DNA from: Candidatus Poribacteria bacterium
Lineage (GTDB): Bacteria > Poribacteria > WGA-4E > WGA-3G
Reading direction: 5' to 3'
Assembly (NCBI GenBank): GCA_007571355.1
Contig: RKRO01000206.1
Span: forward strand, 1 to 17,202
Length of the DNA: 17,202 bases
Positions 1-5,693 of the stretch are shown here, piece by piece. The number at the start of each line of letters is the position of its first letter. The stretch's first letter is position 1. The notes under the pieces were generated by a model that saw only the letters and a list, made by a program, of their open reading frames with translations, was not told the origin of the DNA and ran no database searches. A program made the position numbers and the translations under genes.

Positions 1-28
1 TTCTGATATAACAAGATAGGAAGATACT

Positions 29-34
29 TATAAT
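29..34 (+). promoter_or_regulatory. Possible -10 box upstream of the cyclophilin gene
   Basis: A perfect TATAAT lies 52 bp before the GTG start at 86. No convincing -35 hexamer is visible at 16-18 bp upstream, and the window begins just before it. It is a candidate only. Confidence 0.3.
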
Positions 35-85
35 CTAACGACTTTTGCGTAAATCGTCGCGCATAAAAACACAGAAAAGGAACTC

Positions 86-649
86 GTGAAAAATCTCTAT
101 TTTCACAAACAATTTATGCAATTAAGCGTATTAGGTGCGTTTTTGGCAACTATCGTTTCATGCAACGGTGAACAACTGCCTCATGTAACGATAGAAACGC
201 AGAAAGGCAACATTATCATAGAACTTTACCCTGAAGCTGCCCCCGCTACAGTGGCAAATTTTGCGAAACTGATAGAGGATGAGTTTTACAACGGTGTAAC
301 CTTTCACCGATATGTTCCCGGTTTCGTTATCCAAGGTGGCGACCCGAAGGGAACCGGGAGAGGCGGACCTGGATGGACGATCCCCGGCGAATTTCAAGAC
401 CCGGCACTTCGCGACAAAATGCCGCCCCATGAAAAAGGTGTCCTCGCTATGGCACGGACACAGAACCCCGATTCTGCCGGAAGCCAGTTTTATATCTGTC
501 TCACCTCGGATCCGAAAAGGGTTGGACATCTGAACGGCAGCTACACCACCTTTGGGAAGGTCATTGAAGGAATAGAGGTCGCAGAGGCACTCCGCGAACG
601 TGATGTTATGACAAAAGTGACGATTAAGAACTACACGCCGTCAGAGTAA
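86..649 (+). CDS. Cyclophilin-type peptidyl-prolyl cis-trans isomerase, predicted lipoprotein
   Basis: Catalyses cis-trans isomerisation of X-Pro bonds and probably assists folding outside the cytoplasm. The 187-residue product starts with a lipoprotein signal: basic and hydrophobic residues 1-25, then a lipobox-like IVSC with Cys26. The cyclophilin domain spans about 33-183. The signature FHR (73-75) gives the catalytic Arg75, FVIQGGDP (80-87) gives Phe80 and Gln83, and GSQFYI (132-137) completes the active-site wall. The human CypA Trp121 and His126 positions are His148 and Tyr153, a change common in bacterial cyclophilins. The start is GTG at 86, because AAAAGG at 75-80 is well placed and the next ATG (116) would cut off most of the signal peptide. 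It lies 44 bp upstream of the KamA gene on the same strand, so a two-gene transcript is likely. The family is certain; lipidation is inferred. Confidence 0.93.
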   Translation: MKNLYFHKQFMQLSVLGAFLATIVSCNGEQLPHVTIETQKGNIIIELYPEAAPATVANFAKLIEDEFYNGVTFHRYVPGFVIQGGDPKGTGRGGPGWTIPGEFQDPALRDKMPPHEKGVLAMARTQNPDSAGSQFYICLTSDPKRVGHLNGSYTTFGKVIEGIEVAEALRERDVMTKVTIKNYTPSE

Positions 650-693
650 ACTCGCGCCCTATACATAAATCATTTGAAAGGACGGTCACCTAT

Positions 694-1749
694 ATGGAAG
701 AATGGAAACGGCTCGTCAGGGATACTGTCAATACCCCCGAAAAACTCGCTGCTGCATTTGATGTTGACCTTGAAGAGATGCGGCGCATCCACAAAGAATT
801 TCCGATCCGTATCAACCCGTATTATCTCAGCCTCATAGAAAAGCCCGGCGACCCGATCTGGAAGCAGGTCGTTCCGGACCCGAAGGAATTGATTAGCACA
901 GGTGTAGAAGACCCACTCCACGAAGAGGACGATAGCGAGGTACCGAACGTCACGCATCGCTACCCAGACCGAGCCCTCTTTTATGTTAACTATATGTGCC
1001 CCATCTACTGCCGTTTCTGTACCCGTAAACGGAAAGTTGGTGACCCGCACTCGATTTCTGAGGGTAACGTCGAAACAGGGCTCGCTTATATCCAAGCACA
1101 CCCCGAAATCCGTGACGTTATCATCTCTGGCGGCGATCCACTCATGCTAACGGATAAAAAAATTGATAGGATCGTCGGTGGGCTACGAGCGATTGAACAC
1201 TTGGAAATTATTCGGATCGGCTCGCGTGTCCCCGTGACGCTCCCACAGCGCATCACACCAGAGTTGTGTGCAATTTTAAAGCAGCATCACCCGTTTTATA
1301 TCAACACGCATTTCAATCATCCGCGCGAGATCACGCCTGAAACGGAAAAAGCGTGCGGCATGCTTGCAGATGCCGGAATACCGCTCGGTAACCAGACCGT
1401 TCTTCTCAAAGGCGTAAACGACGATCCTGAGGTCATGGTAGAACTAATGAAAGGGCTGCTGCGCATCCGTGTCAAGCCGTACTATATCTATCAAGCGGAC
1501 CTCGTTGTCGGTACCGACCATTTTCGGACAGCGGTGAAGACCGGTTTAGAAATTGTTGCAGCATTGCGAGGTCACATATCAGGACTTGGCGTGCCACACT
1601 ATGTCGTTGATGCGCCCGGTGGCGGTGGAAAAATCGCGTTGATTCCAGACCCCGTTGTGGCTTTCGATGACGAGGAGATTCAACTGCGGAATTACGAAGG
1701 CAACGTCTACAGTTATCCGAGTACCCCGTTCTTTGATGAAGATTGGTAA
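694..1749 (+). CDS. kamA: Lysine 2,3-aminomutase family radical-SAM/PLP enzyme
   Basis: Predicted to move the alpha-amino group of L-lysine to C3, giving beta-lysine, using a [4Fe-4S] cluster, S-adenosylmethionine and PLP. The radical-SAM motif is Cys102-x3-Cys106-x2-Cys109, followed by SGGDPL (145-150). The PLP lysine is Lys313 in DAPGGGGK (306-313). Asp269 in YQADL and Asp306 match the two Asp residues that bind lysine in clostridial KAM. This favours lysine over glutamate 2,3-aminomutase and argues against EpmB, which lacks the DAPGGGGK stretch. At 351 residues it is shorter than the roughly 416-residue clostridial enzyme and stops after the LRNYEG segment, so the Cys-rich C-terminal zinc site is missing. 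The ATG at 694 has GAAAGGA about 10 bp upstream. No beta-lysine acetyltransferase (AblB) or EF-P gene lies nearby, so the product's use (compatible solute, lysine degradation or other) is open. Confidence 0.88.
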   Translation: MEEWKRLVRDTVNTPEKLAAAFDVDLEEMRRIHKEFPIRINPYYLSLIEKPGDPIWKQVVPDPKELISTGVEDPLHEEDDSEVPNVTHRYPDRALFYVNYMCPIYCRFCTRKRKVGDPHSISEGNVETGLAYIQAHPEIRDVIISGGDPLMLTDKKIDRIVGGLRAIEHLEIIRIGSRVPVTLPQRITPELCAILKQHHPFYINTHFNHPREITPETEKACGMLADAGIPLGNQTVLLKGVNDDPEVMVELMKGLLRIRVKPYYIYQADLVVGTDHFRTAVKTGLEIVAALRGHISGLGVPHYVVDAPGGGGKIALIPDPVVAFDDEEIQLRNYEGNVYSYPSTPFFDEDW

Positions 1750-1778
1750 CGGAATGGGTCGCTTTTTTGGCACTTATA

Positions 1779-2540
1779 CTAATCTTTCACTTTTTCGAGA
1801 AACGGTTTGAGCAGGTCTATCGGGATAGGAAAAACGACGGTCGAGTTTTTCTCGGCACTAACTTCCACCAACGCTTGAAGGAATCGGAGTTGTACTGCAG
1901 TCGGGGTTTTGCTGAGGATATCAGCAGCATCGGTTAAAACTTGCGCAGCCTCAAATTCACCTTCGGCGTGTATGACTTTGGCGCGGCGTTCGCGTTCCGC
2001 TTCCGCTTGTTGCGCCATAGAGCGCTGCATCTCAACGGGGAGATCTACGTCCTTGATTTCCATCGCCAATACCTCAATACCCCACGGCTCACAATGTTTT
2101 TTGACGATATCCTCCAAGTCCTGATTCAGTTTTTCGCGTTCGGAGAGCAGATCGTCGAGTTCCGCACGTCCCAGCACGCTTCGGAGAGTCGTCTGCGCGA
2201 TTTGAGAAATCGCGAAACCGAAGTCCTCGACTTCAATAACAGCTTTATCTGCTTCGGTTATTCTGAAGTTAAGCACAGCGTTGACGCTCACGGAAACATT
2301 GTCCTTTGTAATGACATCTTGCGGCGTAACATCGTTGACAATAAGACGGAGACTCACACGTTGCATCCGCTCAATCCAGAACGGTATCATAAAAACGAGA
2401 CCGGGCCCGCGGGTTCCGACGAATCTGCCGAGACGGAAGATAACAGCACGTTCATATTCTTTGAGGATCCTCATACTGGTTGTGAGCAGGAGGATACCGA
2501 CAACGGCAAGCGTGAAATAGAACAGATCAATTTGTGGCAT
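1779..2540 (-). CDS. Slipin / stomatin-like SPFH (band 7) membrane protein
   Basis: A scaffold-type membrane protein that oligomerises at the inner membrane and organises lipid or protease complexes; no catalytic role is expected. The 253-residue product has one N-terminal hydrophobic segment (about 6-24), then the SPFH/band-7 domain (about 27-190). Typical stretches are the ERAVIFRLGR motif (30-39), the GPGLVFMIPF loop (45-54), the DVxTKDNVSVSVNAV strand (75-89) and LGRAELDDLLSEREKLN (123-139). An Ala/Glu-rich helix follows (about 175-215). Length and layout fit the stomatin/slipin branch rather than flotillin. The ATG at 2540 has AAGGAA (complement of 2551-2556) about 10 bp upstream. It converges on kamA with only 29 bp between stop codons. 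The NfeD partner often next to bacterial slipins is not present. Confidence 0.92.
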   Translation of the reverse strand: MPQIDLFYFTLAVVGILLLTTSMRILKEYERAVIFRLGRFVGTRGPGLVFMIPFWIERMQRVSLRLIVNDVTPQDVITKDNVSVSVNAVLNFRITEADKAVIEVEDFGFAISQIAQTTLRSVLGRAELDDLLSEREKLNQDLEDIVKKHCEPWGIEVLAMEIKDVDLPVEMQRSMAQQAEAERERRAKVIHAEGEFEAAQVLTDAADILSKTPTAVQLRFLQALVEVSAEKNSTVVFPIPIDLLKPFLEKVKD

Positions 2541-2581
2541 ATTTTTAATTTTCCTTGCGGTTCGTTCAGAGAAGTTTGAAT

Positions 2582-2611
2582 ATTATAGTGAAATCCGAAA
2601 ATAAATGCCCA
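2582..2611 (-). promoter_or_regulatory. Candidate sigma-70 promoter for the slipin gene
   Basis: On the minus strand TGGGCA (complement of 2606-2611) is followed after 18 bp by a perfect TATAAT (complement of 2582-2587), about 42 bp before the slipin ATG. The -10 is consensus; the -35 matches at 4 of 6 positions. Confidence 0.42.
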
Positions 2612-2635
2612 CTTTTATGAAGATACCTCCCCCTA

Positions 2636-2652
2636 CCCCCGCAAGCAGGGGG
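2636..2652. repeat. GC-rich intergenic hairpin
   Basis: CCCCC at 2636-2640 pairs with GGGGG at 2648-2652, and the inner GC/GC pair can add to the stem around an AA loop with one bulged A. No T-run follows on either strand, so a terminator role is not supported. It may be one copy of a dispersed intergenic element. Confidence 0.5.
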
Positions 2653-2723
2653 AATCAGATGGGCATCGCTTCGATGTAATGGGTTTCAATCATGATGGGT
2701 TTTACGATAAGCGTTGTCCGTAC

Positions 2724-2740
2724 GGTTTTCTGCGAAAACC
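2724..2740. repeat. Perfect 7-bp inverted repeat with 3-nt loop
   Basis: GGTTTTC (2724-2730) and GAAAACC (2734-2740) are exact reverse complements around TGC. The repeat lies three bases before the TCAGTTA tandem units, suggesting a composite intergenic element. No gene end is close enough to call it a terminator. Confidence 0.6.
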
Positions 2741-2742
2741 TT

Positions 2743-2763
2743 TCAGTACTCAGTTATCAGTTA
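2743..2763 (+). repeat. Tandem heptamer TCAGTTA, three units
   Basis: The units are TCAGTAC, TCAGTTA, TCAGTTA in direct order, and a further partial CAGTTAT follows about 9 bp later. Short tandem repeats of this kind are seen between genes in some symbiont genomes; its function is unknown. Confidence 0.6.
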
Positions 2764-3019
2764 GAAACCGCCAGTTATTCACTGGGAAGTCGTCCCTCGG
2801 TAGTATACCATTGTAATCGGCGTAGAATCTCCTATGCACTGGATTCTCTGGGTGCTGTGGGTGATCTGGGTCGGCTAGCTCCTCGTAGATTATAGTGGAT
2901 TTCAGCATGAATGAGACACGCGACAGCGGGCGAGGCAACCTTGAAGAAACACCCCATCAAAAACCCCCTACAAGGGTATGGTCTCCACAATCCCTGAAAT
3001 GTCTCTTTAATTATGGACT

Positions 3020-3271
3020 TTACGATAAATCCGAAGTGGGCTCTGAAATGGGGTTCTCCATCAAGTGTCCGACACCAAGCGTCCAGTTAGCCTTTGTGTT
3101 CTTATGGCGGACCGGGTGGTATTTAAAATCATTATTGGATGCTGGCAGCTTATCATTATACACAAAAAATATGGTGGCTTCATGTAGTCTGAGTGAGCTC
3201 CTAAGCCTATCTTCGTCTATGTTAAAGTCGGGAACTTCAGGCTCTTGTTCTTGATTTATTTGCCACTCCAT
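3020..3271 (-). CDS. Small protein resembling the N-terminal part of a GH24 (T4-type) lysozyme, possibly truncated
   Basis: The 83-residue product contains LRLHE (27-31), Asp40 and WTLGVGHL (63-70). These line up with the T4 lysozyme catalytic region: Glu11, Asp20 and Thr26 followed by IGIGHL. Glu31 and Asp40 keep the exact nine-residue spacing of T4, and Thr64 is the third residue. About 18 extra residues lie between Asp40 and Thr64. The protein stops ten residues after ISEPT, so the C-terminal helical lobe is absent, and I could not find it downstream in any frame. It begins inside the preceding lipoprotein gene (16-bp overlap) with AAGGAG 8 bp before its ATG, so translation is probably coupled. 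It could be a decayed muramidase or a small protein that reuses the fold's first lobe. There is no signal peptide. The lysozyme assignment comes from motif reading only. Confidence 0.6.
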   Translation of the reverse strand: MEWQINQEQEPEVPDFNIDEDRLRSSLRLHEATIFFVYNDKLPASNNDFKYHPVRHKNTKANWTLGVGHLMENPISEPTSDLS

Positions 3272-4065
3272 AAGATTAGCTCCTTATCGGGTTGTTCGTG
3301 GATACGCTCAAATTTACTATCTGGTGATGTGCGTGTTAAAAGCGTATAAGTGTATTTTCGCCAGCTAGAAGGCATACCCTCTACATGGTAGCTAGCATAA
3401 ACCAAAATGTCTTCTATGCCATCACCGTTAAAGTCAGCTCGTGCTTTTTCAACCAATCTAAAGCGTTTGCTACCGTTCACTATATCCAACCTATACCGAC
3501 TTACTTCTTCTAGTCTAAATTCTTTTGCAAGGATCTTATGACGGAATGTTGACGATAGATCTTTCTCGTCTAACGGCACAAGACCTTCGCCTATTATCCA
3601 CCTACTTACTACCCCATGCCTATCCTCATCTAAGGGGTAAAGATAAGGTGCGAATAACCTAACGGTAAGCAAGTCTAAATTAGTAGCCTCTACATTTATA
3701 ATAAAACTTTTCTCAGGAGGTTTTGCCCGCTCAAGATAATCCAACAGCCTATCGCGTGCCTTAATATAGGCTAATGTAGTATCAGAATTCGGGGTATGTA
3801 TAATTCTATAACCATTCTCGAATGCTTTCGTATATTCTCTATAGTTTTGAACCATAATAGTCGGGTTTCTATCTTTAGTCATTGCTATTTGGCTATAACT
3901 TTTATCTCTAATTCTAATATCTCCGATTTCATCAGGCGAAACGGATGAGAACTTAATCTGGAGCGGGGTAACAAGTTGTACAGTATATGCTTGCTTATTC
4001 CCTTTCGATGCACAGCCAGCGATCAGTAATAAAGCGAGTGTTGTCAAAGTTACGATATTTTTCAT
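3256..4065 (-). CDS. Hypothetical lipoprotein with a calcium-loop (FG-GAP-like) motif
   Basis: I do not recognise the family of this 269-residue protein. It starts with a clear lipoprotein signal: Lys2, hydrophobic 4-17, lipobox LIAGC with Cys18. Near the C-terminus DFNGDGIED (211-219) matches the Ca-binding loop of dockerin/FG-GAP repeats, with Asp211, Asn213, Asp215 and Asp219 as ligands. The rest looks like mixed alpha/beta sequence. The ATG at 4065 has AAGGAG 6 bp upstream and a consensus promoter just before it. Its 3' end overlaps the lysozyme-like gene by 16 bp. Hand counts over several 60-bp lines give roughly 33 percent GC, against about 50 percent in neighbouring genes, which suggests foreign origin or relaxed constraint. 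A cell-surface role is inferred from lipidation only. Confidence 0.82.
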   Translation of the reverse strand: MKNIVTLTTLALLLIAGCASKGNKQAYTVQLVTPLQIKFSSVSPDEIGDIRIRDKSYSQIAMTKDRNPTIMVQNYREYTKAFENGYRIIHTPNSDTTLAYIKARDRLLDYLERAKPPEKSFIINVEATNLDLLTVRLFAPYLYPLDEDRHGVVSRWIIGEGLVPLDEKDLSSTFRHKILAKEFRLEEVSRYRLDIVNGSKRFRLVEKARADFNGDGIEDILVYASYHVEGMPSSWRKYTYTLLTRTSPDSKFERIHEQPDKELILWSGK

Positions 4066-4092
4066 GAGAGACTCCTTATCGGTTTTGAAAGT

Positions 4093-4122
4093 ATTATATC
4101 ACATTATCAAGAAAAATGTCAA
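4093..4122 (-). promoter_or_regulatory. Consensus sigma-70 promoter of the lipoprotein/lysozyme-like unit
   Basis: On the minus strand TTGACA (complement of 4117-4122) is followed after 18 bp by TATAAT (complement of 4093-4098), both perfect matches. It lies 27 bp before the lipoprotein ATG. The -10 box overlaps the stop codon of the hypothetical gene upstream. Confidence 0.75.
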
Positions 4123-4447
4123 AGGGGACGTTGGTTTGGATTCCCAGCTGCAGCGGTGCCGCCGCCGCTGACGGTTTCGCCGCTGGTGCGACCGGCTGGG
4201 GGCGGTTGTGTGGCAGGTCTGCGTTGCTTTCTACCTTGACATCGTAGAAGAGTTCGCGAATAGCGAGGTTCATCTCCAGCAACTCGCCTCTCTCTTTATC
4301 TTGTAGCAGCGTCTGTGTGTCTATTGTCATGAACTGCTGGACCATAGATGTTTCTATGGTTGCTGCGCGTTGGTGTGCGTGGTCCATCATGCGTGCTTGG
4401 AAGCCTTTTTCAGTCAGTGCTGCGCCGAGTGCGGAGTTCTGTAGCAC
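4094..4447 (-). CDS. Hypothetical protein with Pro/Ala-rich linker
   Basis: Not recognised. The 117-residue reading frame has a helical, Met/Gln/Glu-rich N-terminal part (about 1-75) and a low-complexity Pro/Ala linker (about 84-97). It ends with a short hydrophobic tail. There is no signal peptide or membrane segment. The best start is GTG at 4447; the only SD-like AGGAG is 14 bp upstream, which is long, so the gene may be a remnant of something larger. The frame stays open 5' of the GTG for 12 more codons without an ATG. It lies 71 bp after the glycosidase gene and may be the last member of that operon. Its stop lies in the -10 box of the next promoter. Base composition is GC-rich, unlike the lipoprotein gene beyond it. 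Confidence 0.45.
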   Translation of the reverse strand: MLQNSALGAALTEKGFQARMMDHAHQRAATIETSMVQQFMTIDTQTLLQDKERGELLEMNLAIRELFYDVKVESNADLPHNRPQPVAPAAKPSAAAAPLQLGIQTNVPFDIFLDNVI

Positions 4448-4518
4448 GCCAGATGCTCGGTCTCCTATGCTACACGTGTCAACTTATTTTTGGATGTTAT
4501 GATAACGCACCTTTGGTG

Positions 4519-5676
4519 CTATCTGGAAGCGACACCAGTGATGTCCCGAACTTTGTGAAAAAAGGCGCGTTTGCGCGGTGTGTTGATCTGCCACTGCACA
4601 GGTACGGATTGGTAGCCGTGGTGGTAATCGTTTTCACCGGGGTCAAAGTACCCCCATGAGGCGTATTGGCTGATAGCAGCGACGCAGTTGTTCAACGGTT
4701 TATCGAAATCGAAATGGTCATCCTCGTTGAAAAGGATCGGCATCGGACGGTATCCCGGTACCTCGCGCGTCTGCTGTACCATCTCAATGATACGATTCGG
4801 ATCACTGACTCCATTTCCATGGACAAGCAAGAAATCCGAAGCACGGACAACATTCTCCAGTGGCACCCTACCCCCGCCATAACTGGTTCCGACGAGGAAT
4901 CTATTACCGTTTTGGGTTGTCGCTTTTACACGCTCAATCAATTCGTGTACCCGTTGCGGCTGTAGGATTTCATGGGAGTATCTGACGTTGCATTCGTTGT
5001 TTACCTCAACGATAACGTTGGTATATTCTTTGTCAAAGAGCCATCCGGTGGCATTGTCCGTTGCCTGTTTGACAGCGTTTTCATCGGTCAGTCGCTGGTC
5101 CTGCCCGAAATAGAAATAACCGAGGATAACGACCATACCGAGTTCATCCGCAAAGTCGATAATACGTTCGAGTCGCGAGAGATAGTCCGGGTTGAGACTC
5201 CCATCGGTTTCGATACCGGAGTTGTGCCACGGTTGTGCTTTCGAGTAGCCTTCGGGGCTCCCACCTTGGAGATTGATCGTGAACGCCAACACGCCGTGAG
5301 CGCGCCACGCTGGCATAGCGGATAGAAATTCGCGGGTATTGCGTTCAGGATCCCAGACACCTGTATCAGGATATTCCCACCTATAGATGGTTTCTGGGTT
5401 CCGATCATCAAAGATACCTTGCACCATGCGGGTGTTGATGAGCAACCCTTCGATTTTATTATTTTGATAGAAACGCCCTGGGTAGGTAATTTCGCCGTTA
5501 ATGTAAAATGCATCGTCAACAATACTAACTGCTGTTTTCATAACTTTTTCCCTTTCTTTTGTACGCCTATCCATATGGATTTCACGGGGCTCTGCATGCA
5601 GTCGTGCGGGGCAGTTAACGAGAAATAATCCAGCCAATGCAGTGCTTCCGTTAATTAAAAAATGCCTACGGTTCAT
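4519..5676 (-). CDS. Secreted glycoside hydrolase, GH5/cellulase-like TIM barrel, twin-arginine type signal
   Basis: Predicted to hydrolyse a beta-linked polysaccharide outside the cytoplasm; the substrate cannot be read. Residues 1-30 hold a twin-arginine-like signal: NRRHFL at 2-7, then a hydrophobic stretch ending near LHA. The body looks like a TIM barrel. EVNNE (224-228) fits the strand-4 Asn-Glu pair with Glu228 as acid/base, and ILFNEDD (314-320) fits the strand-7 nucleophile with Glu318. I chose ATG at 5676 (385 residues) over the GTG at 5691. The arginine pair then sits at the N-terminus, and GGTGG lies 8 bp upstream. The gene follows the DUF4175-like gene by 17 bp, so it is the fourth gene of that operon. 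The exact GH family is uncertain. Confidence 0.72.
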   Translation of the reverse strand: MNRRHFLINGSTALAGLFLVNCPARLHAEPREIHMDRRTKEREKVMKTAVSIVDDAFYINGEITYPGRFYQNNKIEGLLINTRMVQGIFDDRNPETIYRWEYPDTGVWDPERNTREFLSAMPAWRAHGVLAFTINLQGGSPEGYSKAQPWHNSGIETDGSLNPDYLSRLERIIDFADELGMVVILGYFYFGQDQRLTDENAVKQATDNATGWLFDKEYTNVIVEVNNECNVRYSHEILQPQRVHELIERVKATTQNGNRFLVGTSYGGGRVPLENVVRASDFLLVHGNGVSDPNRIIEMVQQTREVPGYRPMPILFNEDDHFDFDKPLNNCVAAISQYASWGYFDPGENDYHHGYQSVPVQWQINTPRKRAFFHKVRDITGVASR

Positions 5677-5693
5677 GAATTTTTCCACCACAC

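Larger units (their letters stand above)
2541..3019. other. Intergenic region of about 480 bp with hairpins and short repeats, no convincing gene
   Basis: Between the slipin gene and the lysozyme-like gene I find no ORF with a believable start and product. The stretch holds a candidate slipin promoter, a GC hairpin at 2636-2652, an AT hairpin at 2724-2740 and tandem TCAGTTA units at 2743-2763. Two segments resemble each other near 2582-2596 and 2890-2904: both start ATTATAGTG, then carry GAAATCC and its reverse complement GGATTTC. It looks like an accumulation of degraded intergenic repeat elements. Confidence 0.6.

Noticed and set aside
1750..1778. Terminator between the convergent kamA and slipin genes
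   Set aside because: A T6 run at 1763-1768 is present but no stem precedes it.
2750..2938. Minus-strand frame of 62 codons in the intergenic gap
   Set aside because: Its end is made of the TCAGTTA repeat units, no ribosome site was seen, and I could not match it to the missing lysozyme lobe.
2895..3254. Plus-strand frame of 119 codons opposite the lysozyme-like gene
   Set aside because: Ser-rich, no ribosome site, and the opposite strand carries a recognisable motif set with a strong ribosome site.
4507..4519. GCACC/GGTGC hairpin just after the glycosidase stop, as a terminator
   Set aside because: Only a 5-bp stem and no T-run follows on the minus strand.
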